From contig NZ_JAENIQ020000003.1 in NCBI RefSeq assembly GCF_016595275.2, forward strand, positions 419,513 through 483,512: a stretch of 64,000 bases of DNA, in the 5' to 3' direction. The notes beneath the pieces are model-generated. The model was given only the letters and a program-made list of their open reading frames with translations. It ran no database searches and was not told the origin of the DNA. Of the stretch, positions 17,722-26,382 are shown one piece after another; the first letter of the stretch is position 1, and each line of letters opens with the position of its first letter. Position numbers and translations under genes: made by a program. The DNA comes from Corynebacterium pygosceleis. GTDB lineage: Bacteria; Actinomycetota; Actinomycetes; Mycobacteriales; Mycobacteriaceae.

Positions 17722-18639
17722 TCAGGGACGGTACGGCTCGCCGTTGATCTGGGCGGTCTCGATGAGGCCGTGCTCGATCCCCCAGAAACCGAGGATCCGG
17801 GCGTAGTCGCCGGAATCGATCAGATGCTGGAGGGCCGCGGCGAGTGCGGGGCCTAGCGGGGATTCCTTCGGGACGGGCCAACCGTAGGGCGAGGCGTCGA
17901 AGAGTTCCCCGGCGGTCTCGATCTTTCCGTCGGCGCGCGCGACGGCGAAGGCTGCGACAGGGGAGTCACTCGACATGGCGTCCGCCCGGCCGAGGACGAG
18001 AGCGGTCGCCGCTCCGTCGGAGGAATCGTAGGCGAGTTTAGTGATGGGTTCACGGCCGGCCCGGACACAGGCCTCCGACTTGGGGTTGATGTCGTCGGTT
18101 TCGCTGACGGTGGTTCTCTGCACGGAGACGGTCAGGCCACACGGATCATCCGGGTCCACGGGGTGCCCGGTCTGAGCGGTCCACTGGATTCCGGCGTAGA
18201 GGTAGTCGACGAAGTCGTAGCTCTCACGGCGTTCCTCGTTGTCGGTGAAGCTGGATGCACCGAAGTCCACCGTTCCCGCACTCACCGAGGGCAGGATCAG
18301 CGAGAAGTCCTGGTCCGCCAGTTCTAGTTCCAGACCCATGACCTGCGCGACGGCGCGCGCGAGATCGATGTCGAAGCCGATGATCTCACCGTCGGAGTCC
18401 TTGAACTCGGCGGGGGCGTAGGGAACGTTCGTTCCGACCGTGATCGTGCCCCGTTCGGATATCTGCGGGGGCACCATCGCCGCGATCTCGGGGACGGCGG
18501 CGATGTCGAGCTCCTCCCATCCGTCGGGATGGCCGGTCTCTTCGTTGGTCACGCAGGCCGTGAGCACCATGGCAGAGGCCGTCAGAACCGTGACGACACC
18601 GGCCCGGGTACGTCCGGAGCGGAGAAAAAGGGAAAGCAT
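17722..18639 (-). CDS. Amino acid ABC transporter substrate-binding lipoprotein
   Basis: A 305-aa family 3 solute-binding protein, exported and lipid-anchored. The signal peptide ends in the lipobox LTAC with the anchor Cys29. The ligand fold starts at ERGTITVGTNVPYAPAEF and includes GFDIDLARAVAQVMG and DFGASSFTDNEERRESYDFVDY, typical of polar amino-acid binders. First gene of the ABC operon. Start ATG 18639 is supported by TAGAAT 6 nt upstream (18646-18651 on the minus strand), so the mRNA is probably leaderless. Confidence 0.93.
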   Translation of the reverse strand: MLSLFLRSGRTRAGVVTVLTASAMVLTACVTNEETGHPDGWEELDIAAVPEIAAMVPPQISERGTITVGTNVPYAPAEFKDSDGEIIGFDIDLARAVAQVMGLELELADQDFSLILPSVSAGTVDFGASSFTDNEERRESYDFVDYLYAGIQWTAQTGHPVDPDDPCGLTVSVQRTTVSETDDINPKSEACVRAGREPITKLAYDSSDGAATALVLGRADAMSSDSPVAAFAVARADGKIETAGELFDASPYGWPVPKESPLGPALAAALQHLIDSGDYARILGFWGIEHGLIETAQINGEPYRP

Positions 18640-18691
18640 GAAGCGATTCTAACCCATGCTTAACGGTTGCTTAGTTCCGCGGTGCGGAAAC

Positions 18692-19642
18692 TCAGTTCAG
18701 GTTCCGGATCGCCCTGATCTGGCGCTCCCGGCGCCGGGTCATGCTCTCGGCCCACAGGGTGGCGGCCACGGCACCGATCCCGAGGACCGTGAACAGAACT
18801 GAAAGGACGACATGTCCCGACGGTGCGAGCAGTTCGGCGTCCTCCGTCTGCCAGGGCCACAGGGCGCGCAGGGAACCCAGCATCAGTCCCGCCATGGTCA
18901 CCAGGGTGAGCGTGCGGTGGTGGTGCATGAGATATCCGAGCAGACGGATGAACAGGATGATTCCCGTTCCGGCGCCGGCCACGAACACCGCGATGACCGT
19001 CAGATTCCGGTCATGGACGGCACCGAGGACGAAACCGTAGAGACCGAGAGCCAGGAGGAGGAAGGATCCGGACACCCCGGGCAGGACGAGTGCGCAGACC
19101 GCGAAAGCGGCGGCGATGAAGATCACGGGGAGCGCGGGGGAGGTGTTCTCCGCGGCGGTGAATCCGGTGAGGAAGAACGTGCAGACGGCGGCGACGGCGA
19201 ACAACGCTCCGGCCGTCACCCGCCTGTTCCTCAGGTCCACCCTGTCGACCATCTGGAGCGGGACCACGATGGACGCGGCGACCATGCCGAGGAACAGCGC
19301 GCGGGAGATCTGCGGCTGATTCTCGACGAAGCTCTTCATCACGCCGGCGAGTGCGAAGACGGTGACCAGCATGCCGATACCGACCGGGAGGATGAGACCC
19401 CAGTCGACCGCCCGTGCGTTCTTGCGGACGTTTCCCCGGTCGGTGACGACGGACCGCGCCAGGGTGATGAGGTCGTTGCCCGCGTCGAGGGCACGCTCGT
19501 AGACGCCGACGACGAGTGCGACGGTCCCCCCGGAGATACCGGGGACGAGTTCGGCGAGGGCGATGAGGCCGCCGCGGATCACGTTGAGCAGGATTTCGCC
19601 GACACCCGGCCTGGTGCGTTCGGTGGAGGAGAGCTGACTCAT
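18692..19642 (-). CDS. DUF368 membrane protein (polyprenyl-phosphate translocase-like)
   Basis: A 316-aa protein with about nine hydrophobic segments. DUF368 proteins include PopT, implicated in recycling undecaprenyl phosphate across the membrane for wall synthesis. The paired family motifs are present: ELVPGISGGT (31-40) in the first half and VLPGVSGSF in the second. An AAGGA element lies 11 nt upstream of the ATG. It is 52 bp upstream of the ABC binding-protein gene on the same strand, but that gene has its own -10, so they need not share a transcript. Role as a lipid-carrier flippase is inferred from the family. Confidence 0.82.
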   Translation of the reverse strand: MSQLSSTERTRPGVGEILLNVIRGGLIALAELVPGISGGTVALVVGVYERALDAGNDLITLARSVVTDRGNVRKNARAVDWGLILPVGIGMLVTVFALAGVMKSFVENQPQISRALFLGMVAASIVVPLQMVDRVDLRNRRVTAGALFAVAAVCTFFLTGFTAAENTSPALPVIFIAAAFAVCALVLPGVSGSFLLLALGLYGFVLGAVHDRNLTVIAVFVAGAGTGIILFIRLLGYLMHHHRTLTLVTMAGLMLGSLRALWPWQTEDAELLAPSGHVVLSVLFTVLGIGAVAATLWAESMTRRRERQIRAIRNLN

Positions 19643-19918
19643 GGTTCTCGTTGTTCCTTAGGAGAGTTGGACGGTCGTGTCGACCGGTCCCTGGGGGAGC
19701 GGTGTCCGGGGAAAGACTACACGCGTCGGACGTGTTTTCCCTGAGGTCCGTCGGTGGACGTGTCCGGATTTCCGTCGCGGCGGGAGAGAGGTGGCGGCGG
19801 TGACCGACGGGGAGAGTGTCTGCCCCGGGGACGGTGGATTCGGTCACCGGTGGAAGTCGAACGCAGTGACCTCAACGACGGAACGGACGTCCACTGTCCG
19901 GGGGGTAACCGGTGAAAA

Positions 19919-19950
19919 GGGAACGACCACCCGTGCGGGTGGTCGTTCCC
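19919..19950 (-). terminator. Strong intrinsic terminator of the tRNA gene, possibly bidirectional
   Basis: A perfect 14-bp stem (19919-19932 with 19937-19950; arm GGGAACGACCACCC) and GTGC loop. On the minus strand the stem is followed at once by TTTT, as expected for the tRNA transcript ending here. On the plus strand TCTGCTTTT follows. Confidence 0.88.
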
Positions 19951-19996
19951 TCTGCTTTTCCACGGACGCACGGGGTGCGGTCCGGTGGATCCGTCG

Positions 19997-20073
19997 TGGT
20001 GCCCCCGGTGAGACTCGAACTCACACTGGACGGGTTTTGAATCCGTTGCCTCTGCCAATTGGGCTACGGGGGC
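19997..20073 (-). tRNA. tRNA-Leu (anticodon CAA), short variable loop
   Basis: Read on the minus strand: 7-bp acceptor stem GCCCCCG/CGGGGGC (perfect), TA, a short D arm containing AATTGG, an anticodon loop TTCAAAA giving anticodon CAA (codon UUG), a 5-nt variable loop CCAGT, and a T arm GTGAG-TTCGAGT-CTCAC. Discriminator A and an encoded CCA follow (19997-20000). A73 fits leucine identity. Leucine tRNAs normally have a long variable arm; this one does not. The last pair of the anticodon stem would be an A-C mismatch. A strong terminator lies 46 bp downstream. Confidence 0.85.
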
Positions 20074-20202
20074 GTGCGTGACGATGATACCTGACGGTGG
20101 TGGGGAGCTCACAACGGCCCGGCCGGGTCCGGTCACCGGGCCCGGTGGAGGCGGGTGTCCGGGGCACCGGCGGGAGTTCGTCAACCAGTACACTCGTATC
20201 CC

Positions 20203-22911
20203 GTGAGTGCCTCTGAAGATACCCCCCGACAGACCAAGCGACTGATGCTCATCGACGGACACTCGATGGCGTTCCGGGCGTTCTTCGCCCTGCCCGCGGA
20301 GAATTTCTCCACCACGGGCGGACAGCACACGAACGCGGTGTACGGTTTCATCTCCATGCTGGCGAACCTCCTGAAGGAGGAGCGGCCGACGCACGTGGCC
20401 GTCGCGTTCGACGTGGGACGTCAGACGTTCCGGAGCGAGATGTTCCCCGACTACAAGGCGCAGCGGGACGCAACCCCGGAGGAGTTCAAGGGGCAGGTGG
20501 GGCTGATCAAGCAGGTCATGGAGACGCTCGGGATCGTCACCATCGAAAAGGAGAACTTCGAGGCGGACGACATCATCGCGACGCTGTCCGTCGCGGCCCG
20601 GCCACTCGGGTTCGAGACGTCGATCGTCACGGGCGACAGGGATTCCTTCCAGTTGGTCAACGAGACGACGACGGTCCTCTACCCGATGCGTGGCGTCTCC
20701 AACCTGCACCGGTTCACGCCCGCGGCGGTGGAGGAGAAGTACGGCCTCACCCCGGCCCAGTACCCCGATTTCGCCGCGCTGCGCGGGGATCCCAGTGACA
20801 ACCTCCCGAACATCCCCGGTGTGGGGGAGAAGACGGCGACGAAGTGGATCACCCAGTACGGCAGCCTCGACGAACTGCTGGACCACGCGGACGAGATCAG
20901 GGGGAAGGCCGGCGACAACTTCCGTGAGCGGCTCGACCAGGTGCGGATGAACCGTGAATTGACCGAGATGGTCAAGGACATGGAGCTGCCCTACGGTCCG
21001 GATCAGCTGGAACTCGCGCCGGCGGACGTCTCCGGACTCGCGGAGCGTTTCGATGAGCTCCAGTTCGGGACGAATCTCCGCGAACGTATTCTCGGCGCGG
21101 TGAAACACGACGGTGGTGTCCCCGCCGGGGACTCCGTCCCGGCCGGGGACCGTCCGGAACTCACCGTCGACGCGGAACCCCTCGACACGTGGCTCCGGGA
21201 GCGGTCCGGCCGTGGTCTCGCGGTGGCTGTCGCCGGTACCGGGACCCCGGGTGGCGGGGACGTCGAGGCGGTCGCGTTCGTCGATTCCGCGAGGCACGCA
21301 CTGGTGGTCGAGGTCGCGGACCTGACCCCCGCCGAGGAGAAGGCCCTGGCCGGGTGGATCGGCTCAGACGCACCGAAGTACCTGCACAACGCCAAGAGTG
21401 CGTGGCACATGTTCGCGGGTCGGAACATGGAGCTTTCCGGTATCGCACATGACACGGCGATCGCGGCCTACCTGCTGCGGCCCGGCCAGCGGACCTACGC
21501 CCTCGGCGACGTCCTGCAGCGTCATCTGCAGCGCCAGCTCGATGACGGCGGTGACGCGGCAACCGGTTCCGGCCAGCTCTCGCTCCTCGACGTGAACGAG
21601 GACCACACGGGTCTGCTGGCGGAGGCGGAGGCCATCGCGGATCTCGCCGTCGCCCTCACCTCAGCGCTGGAGGAGATCAACTCCTTCGCGCTGTACCGTG
21701 AGCTGGAACTGCCGTTGATCCCGGTTCTCGCGAGGATGGAGCACGTCGGTATCGCCGTGGACACCGACAAACTGGAACAGCAGCGGGACGGGTTCATCGC
21801 GAAGGTCGAGGCGGAGGAGACCGCGGCACGCGAGATCGCCGGCGACGACACCCTGAACCTGTCCAGCCCCAAGCAGCTCCAGGTCGTGCTCTTCGAGACG
21901 CTGGACATGCCGAAGACGAAGAAGACCAAGACCGGCTACTCGACCGCCGCGAAGGAGATCGAGTCGCTGGCGGTCAAGCATCCGCATCCGTTCCTGGACC
22001 ATCTGCTCGCGCACCGTGAGTACCAGAAGATGAAGACCACCCTCGACGGGCTGATCAAGGCCGTCGGGGATGACGGTCGCATCCACACGACGTTCAACCA
22101 GACGGTGACCTCCACCGGCCGACTGAGTTCGACGGAACCGAACCTCCAGAACATCCCCGTGCGGACGGCGGCGGGTCGGGAGATCCGTGGCGCCTTCGTC
22201 GTCGGTGACGGGTACGACACGCTGCTCACCGCCGACTACTCACAGATCGAGATGCGCGTGATGGCCCATCTGTCCGGCGATGCGGGGCTCATCCAGGCGT
22301 ACCGGGACGGGGAGGACCTGCACAACTTCGTCGGATCCCGGGTCTTCGATGTTCCCGTGGACCGGGTCACCCCGGAGCTCCGGCGGCGGGTGAAGGCGAT
22401 GTCCTACGGCCTGGTGTACGGACTCAGCGCATTCGGTCTCTCCCAGCAGCTGGACATCTCCGCGGGTGAGGCGAAGCACATCATGGGCAACTACTTCGAA
22501 CGTTTCGGCGGGGTGAAGCGGTACCTGGACACCGTCGTCGACACGGCCCGCCGTGACGGATACACCGCGACCCTCTTCGGACGGCGGCGCTACCTCCCCG
22601 AGCTGTCCTCCACGAACCGTGTCGCCCGGGAGAACGCCGAGCGTGCCGCCCTCAATGCGCCGATCCAGGGAACGGCCGCCGACATCATCAAGGTGGCCAT
22701 GCTGCGTGTCGACGCGGCGCTCCGTGGGGCGGGGGTCCGTAGCCGGGTCCTGCTCCAGGTGCACGACGAACTCGTCGTCGAGATCGCGGACGGTGAACTG
22801 GACCGGGTTCGGGAGATCCTCGAACGGGAGATGGACGGCGCCATCACCCTCGATGTCCCGCTCGAGGTCTCGGCGGGTTCAGGGGAGAACTGGGACGCCG
22901 CGGCGCACTGA
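20203..22911 (+). CDS. polA: DNA polymerase I
   Basis: Gap-filling and Okazaki-fragment polymerase. The 902-aa protein has the N-terminal 5'-3' exonuclease (about 10-300; DGHSMAFRAFFALPA, YKAQRDATPEEFKGQ, RGDPSDNLPNIPGVGEKTA), a middle 3'-5' exonuclease-like domain that lacks clear catalytic acids (as in other actinobacterial PolA), and the polymerase domain with motif A DYSQIEMRVMAHLSGD (about 677), motif B RRVKAMSYGLVYG (about 728) and motif C QVHDELVVE (about 851). Start GTG 20203 is chosen because TACACT lies 8 nt upstream; the frame is open further but without signals. Confidence 0.97.
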   Translation: MSASEDTPRQTKRLMLIDGHSMAFRAFFALPAENFSTTGGQHTNAVYGFISMLANLLKEERPTHVAVAFDVGRQTFRSEMFPDYKAQRDATPEEFKGQVGLIKQVMETLGIVTIEKENFEADDIIATLSVAARPLGFETSIVTGDRDSFQLVNETTTVLYPMRGVSNLHRFTPAAVEEKYGLTPAQYPDFAALRGDPSDNLPNIPGVGEKTATKWITQYGSLDELLDHADEIRGKAGDNFRERLDQVRMNRELTEMVKDMELPYGPDQLELAPADVSGLAERFDELQFGTNLRERILGAVKHDGGVPAGDSVPAGDRPELTVDAEPLDTWLRERSGRGLAVAVAGTGTPGGGDVEAVAFVDSARHALVVEVADLTPAEEKALAGWIGSDAPKYLHNAKSAWHMFAGRNMELSGIAHDTAIAAYLLRPGQRTYALGDVLQRHLQRQLDDGGDAATGSGQLSLLDVNEDHTGLLAEAEAIADLAVALTSALEEINSFALYRELELPLIPVLARMEHVGIAVDTDKLEQQRDGFIAKVEAEETAAREIAGDDTLNLSSPKQLQVVLFETLDMPKTKKTKTGYSTAAKEIESLAVKHPHPFLDHLLAHREYQKMKTTLDGLIKAVGDDGRIHTTFNQTVTSTGRLSSTEPNLQNIPVRTAAGREIRGAFVVGDGYDTLLTADYSQIEMRVMAHLSGDAGLIQAYRDGEDLHNFVGSRVFDVPVDRVTPELRRRVKAMSYGLVYGLSAFGLSQQLDISAGEAKHIMGNYFERFGGVKRYLDTVVDTARRDGYTATLFGRRRYLPELSSTNRVARENAERAALNAPIQGTAADIIKVAMLRVDAALRGAGVRSRVLLQVHDELVVEIADGELDRVREILEREMDGAITLDVPLEVSAGSGENWDAAAH

Positions 22912-22922
22912 TTCCGCCGGAC

Positions 22923-23798
22923 CTACCCCGGAAGGTGTGCGACGAAGATCGCGGTGCCGGGGAAGAGTCTCCCCCGCAGCGGGGACCACTGTCCCCAGTT
23001 CTCGGTGAGGTCCCCGGGCCACTCAGGTTCGATCAGGTCATCCAGGACGAACCCGGCGCCGACCAGTTCCCTGATCCGGTCGCCGATGGTCCGGTGCTGT
23101 TCCGCGTAGGTCACGCGGCGGGTGTCCGGGTCGCGCTCGACGTAACCGGACCGGTCGAAGTAGCTGATGTAGGCGGTCAACCCGTCCTCACCGGGGTCAT
23201 CGGGGAAGATCCAGCGCATCGGGTGGTTGACCGCGAACACGAACCGTCCACCGGGGGTGAGCACCCGGGCGACCTCGCGCATGAGTCCCGCGCTGTCGCT
23301 GACGAACGGGATCGCACCGAAGGCGCTGAACGCCACATCGAAGGAGGAGTCCCGGTAGGGCAGATGCATCGCGTCGGCCTGGACGAGTGCGACCCCGTGA
23401 CCGTCGGAGCCGCCGGAGCCGCACCGGTCGAGCATGCCCCGGGAGAGGTCGAAGGCGGTGATGAAACCGACACCGTCCGCGGCCAACCATCGGGAGCAGG
23501 GGGCGGATCCGCACCCGATCTCCAGGACCCTGGATGAACGGACGTCACCGAGCAGTCTGACGTTGCGTTCGTGGAGCATCTCCGGGCACCAGTGGAACTC
23601 CCCGGCGGGGGAATCCGTGCCCAGATACGTGGCGTGCTCCCGGTGGTAGTTCGCGGCGTCCGAGTCCCACCACGCGCGGTTCGCGGCCGCTGACTCGGCG
23701 TCCGTCACCACTGCCGAGGCGAGTGGATCGGGGCTCACGTTCCGGGTGTCGTTCCGGGCGTCGGGGGCGGGCGTCGGATCCGTTTCGAAATCATCCAT
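22923..23798 (-). CDS. SAM-dependent class I methyltransferase (UbiE/Methyltransf_11 type)
   Basis: A 291-aa cytosolic methyltransferase of unknown substrate. SAM motif I is RVLEIGCGSAPCSRWLA, followed by the acidic strand FDLS, QADAMHLPYRDSSFDVAFSAFGAIPF (motifs II-III) and the VLTPGGRFVFAVNHP segment. The first 40 residues are a disordered Asp/Pro-rich tail. Start at 23798 is supported by TACCAT 6 nt upstream. It is convergent with polA, 11 bp apart, and a methyltransferase at this position next to polA and rpsA recurs in actinobacteria. Confidence 0.85.
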   Translation of the reverse strand: MDDFETDPTPAPDARNDTRNVSPDPLASAVVTDAESAAANRAWWDSDAANYHREHATYLGTDSPAGEFHWCPEMLHERNVRLLGDVRSSRVLEIGCGSAPCSRWLAADGVGFITAFDLSRGMLDRCGSGGSDGHGVALVQADAMHLPYRDSSFDVAFSAFGAIPFVSDSAGLMREVARVLTPGGRFVFAVNHPMRWIFPDDPGEDGLTAYISYFDRSGYVERDPDTRRVTYAEQHRTIGDRIRELVGAGFVLDDLIEPEWPGDLTENWGQWSPLRGRLFPGTAIFVAHLPG

Positions 23799-24105
23799 TC
23801 CGTCATGGTAGAGGCTCCGGTTGCCTGGACCTGCAATCACCGTTATTGTTGGTCTCGTGTGTCTGTAAAGACGACAGGACACCGCTCACAATAGGAGGGT
23901 GGTGTCGGGAAAACGTCCTTACGGGCCCCTCCGGTTAACACCCGGTTCTCCCGTGGAACGCCTCGTACGTCGGCCGTGTCCATGATTCGCGGCGGTCCGC
24001 ATCCGGTGCGGACACCGTGAGGCCCTGTCCAGGGTTCGGGGGAGAGGGGCGGCGCACATTCCCTGTCCACTTTCGATTCCTATCCATTTCGGAGCACTCA
24101 AACAT

Positions 24106-25572
24106 ATGCCCACCAACAACGCCCCTCAGGTTGCCGTCAACGACATCGGCTCCGCTGAGGACTTCCTCGCCGCAGTCGACGCAACCATCAAGTACTTCAA
24201 CGACGGTGACATCGTCGAAGGTACCGTCGTCAAGGTCGATCGCGACGAGGTTCTGCTCGACATCGGCTACAAGACGGAAGGTGTCATCCCCTCCCGTGAG
24301 CTGTCCATCAAGCATGATGTCGATCCGGGCGAGGTCGTCGCCGTCGGCGATGAAATCGACGCACTTGTCCTCACCAAGGAGGACAAGGAAGGCCGTCTGA
24401 TCCTGTCCAAGAAGCGCGCCCAGTACGAGCGTGCCTGGGGTGCCATCGAGGCGCTCAAGGAGAAGGACGAGCCCGTCACCGGTACCGTCATCGAGGTCGT
24501 CAAGGGTGGTCTCATCCTGGACATCGGCCTGCGTGGCTTCCTTCCCGCCTCCCTCGTCGAGATGCGTCGCGTCCGGGACCTGGATCCGTACATCGGCCAG
24601 GAGATCGAGGCCAAGATCATCGAGCTGGACAAGCACCGCAACAACGTCGTGCTGTCCCGTCGTGCCTGGCTCGAGCAGACCCAGTCCGAGGTTCGCTCCG
24701 AGTTCCTGCACCAGCTCCAGAAGGGCCAGGTCCGCAAGGGCGTCGTCTCCTCGATCGTCAACTTCGGTGCCTTCGTGGATCTCGGTGGCGTCGACGGACT
24801 CGTCCACGTCTCCGAGCTGTCCTGGAAGCACATCGACCATCCGTCCGAGGTCGTCACCGTCGGTGACGAGGTCACCGTCGAGGTTCTCGACGTCGATCTG
24901 GACCGCGAGCGCGTCTCTCTGTCGCTGAAGGCCACCATGGAGGATCCGTGGCGCGTCTTCGCCCGTACCCACGCGGTCGGCCAGATCGTTCCGGGCAAGG
25001 TCACCAAGCTCGTTCCCTTCGGTGCGTTCGTCCGCGTCGAAGAGGGCATCGAGGGTCTCGTCCACATCTCCGAGCTGGCCGAGCGCCACGTCGAGGTTCC
25101 GGACCAGGTCGTCACCGTGGGTGAAGAGGCCATGGTCAAGGTCATCGACATCGACCTCGAGCGTCGCCGCATCTCCCTGTCCCTGAAGCAGGCGGACGAG
25201 GATTACACCGAGGAGTTCGACCCGTCGAAGTACGGCATGGCCGACTCCTACGACGAGCAGGGCAACTACATCTTCCCCGAGGGCTTCGACCCGGAGACGA
25301 ACGAGTGGCTCGAGGGCTTCGACGAGCAGCGTCAGGCATGGGAGGCCCGCTACGCGGAGTCCGAGCGTCGCTTCCAGCTGCACACCGCTCAGATCGAGCG
25401 TCACCGTGCCGCCGCCGAGGAGGCCGCAGTCGCCGGTGCCACGAACTACTCCTCCGAGTCCTCCGACGCCGCTCCGGCCGCTGCCGCGGCGGGCGAGGCC
25501 GAGAGCACCGGTGGTTCACTCGCCTCCGATGAGCAGCTCGCCGCACTGCGCGAGAAGCTCGCCGGTAACTAG
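24106..25572 (+). CDS. rpsA: 30S ribosomal protein S1
   Basis: Binds mRNA on the small subunit. The 488-aa protein has four S1 (OB-fold) repeats at about 35-105, 122-190, 207-276 and 292-362, each starting with a G-x-[IV]-x-x-G-x-V pattern (for example GDIVEGTVVKVDRDEVLLDIG). Residues after 370 form an acidic and Ala/Ser-rich tail. This four-repeat layout is that of actinobacterial S1; the Gram-negative protein has six. A GGAG lies about 10 nt before the ATG. Codon choice is strongly biased to C- and G-ending codons, as in other highly expressed genes. An intrinsic terminator follows at 25681. Confidence 0.97.
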   Translation: MPTNNAPQVAVNDIGSAEDFLAAVDATIKYFNDGDIVEGTVVKVDRDEVLLDIGYKTEGVIPSRELSIKHDVDPGEVVAVGDEIDALVLTKEDKEGRLILSKKRAQYERAWGAIEALKEKDEPVTGTVIEVVKGGLILDIGLRGFLPASLVEMRRVRDLDPYIGQEIEAKIIELDKHRNNVVLSRRAWLEQTQSEVRSEFLHQLQKGQVRKGVVSSIVNFGAFVDLGGVDGLVHVSELSWKHIDHPSEVVTVGDEVTVEVLDVDLDRERVSLSLKATMEDPWRVFARTHAVGQIVPGKVTKLVPFGAFVRVEEGIEGLVHISELAERHVEVPDQVVTVGEEAMVKVIDIDLERRRISLSLKQADEDYTEEFDPSKYGMADSYDEQGNYIFPEGFDPETNEWLEGFDEQRQAWEARYAESERRFQLHTAQIERHRAAAEEAAVAGATNYSSESSDAAPAAAAAGEAESTGGSLASDEQLAALREKLAGN

Positions 25573-25680
25573 TTCGCCCATGCACCTGGGCTGAAGGGGA
25601 TCAACCTCGGCCCCGGTAAACGGACACGGGGCGTGGCTGTTCCCTCCGGAACACCACGTACCGGGTAAGCGAGGGAGAGG

Positions 25681-25715
25681 ACCCGCACGACCACTTTTCG
25701 GGTGGTTGTGCGGGT
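25681..25715 (+). terminator. Intrinsic terminator downstream of rpsA
   Basis: A 14-bp stem with one G-U pair (25681-25694 with 25702-25715; arm ACCCGCACGACCAC) around a TTTTCGG loop, 109 bp after the rpsA stop. The T tract after it is poor (CCTCTCCGTCTGT). Confidence 0.7.
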
Positions 25716-25990
25716 CCTCTCCGTCTGTCACGGGTCGGGTCTGACGGGTCCGTCTCCCGATCCTCCGGGAGAAGAACCCGGTGTTCCGGGGAACGTGGAG
25801 GCATCCCAGGTCGCCCCTGTGATGTGGCGGTGCGTCCCTCCGGTCGGTGGCACACGGGACCGGTGTGTCCGGGTGGGGGCTCCCGTCCGGCTTGTGCGGT
25901 GTCAAGCTGTGTGCAATCTGAGGGATCTCCGTGCGGGATTCTGCACGGAATCACAGCTTTCTGGTGTTTCGGGTCCGGAATCGGGTAAGA

Positions 25991-26006
25991 TGTGAGCTAG
26001 CTTACA
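25991..26006. promoter_or_regulatory. Putative GlxR (cAMP receptor-type) binding site of ptsG
   Basis: TGTGAGCTAGCTTACA matches the corynebacterial GlxR consensus TGTGA-N2-TA-N2-TCACA at all but one fixed position, including the central TA. It lies 377 bp upstream of the ptsG start codon. ptsG of C. glutamicum is known to be under GlxR control, which supports the call; direct binding here is inferred. Confidence 0.65.
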
Positions 26007-26302
26007 AATGTTTGGCCCCTGCGGTGCGTTAACGCCCGTAGCGGGCAAAATGCCACTTAAATAAGCGGCAAACGGGCGAACTTCCGTCCCGTTCGGGCAA
26101 TTGAAAGTTGGAGTGCCCACGACAATGGACATATGATTGTGGGGACTCACCGCAAACTCGGACATGTATGGCCCCGATCACTGTTGCACCACACAGTAAA
26201 AACTGTGCAGACATATCACCGCCTCCCAGGTTTCCCACAGATTCGGTCAATCGCCATGTGGCGGTTCTCCGGTCGGGGACCGGGTGCATGACCGCGGTTG
26301 AG

Positions 26303-26363
26303 CCGGTCAGGAATAAGCCTGAACCGGATGAGGATTCACCACCGTGTAAACCACGTGGTGGTG
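26303..26363 (+). promoter_or_regulatory. Two hairpins in the ptsG leader
   Basis: Hairpin 1: CCGGTCAGG (26303-26311) and CCTGAACCGG (26318-26327), 9 pairs with one bulge and an AATAAG loop. Hairpin 2: CACCACCGTG (26337-26346) and CACGTGGTGGTG (26352-26363) with a TAAAC loop and a 2-nt bulge. The second ends 5 nt before the GAAAGG ribosome site of ptsG, so it could affect initiation. No known riboswitch or BglG-type antiterminator motif was recognised. Confidence 0.5.
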
Positions 26364-26382
26364 ATGTATGAAAGGTTCGTAC

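Larger units (their letters stand above)
25573..26382. other. Intergenic and regulatory region between rpsA and ptsG
   Basis: 810 bp without a supportable gene. It holds the rpsA terminator (25681-25715), a GlxR-like palindrome (25991-26006), an AT-richer stretch around 26010-26200, an inverted repeat CACAGT-AAAA-ACTGTG near 26197, and two hairpins directly before the ptsG ribosome site. The AT-rich part stands out from the surrounding sequence, which suits a promoter zone. I could not fix one transcription start. Confidence 0.5.

Noticed and set aside
25902..26165. 87-codon minus-strand frame upstream of ptsG
   Set aside because: It crosses the GlxR-like site and has no ribosome site or recognisable domain; treated as regulatory DNA.
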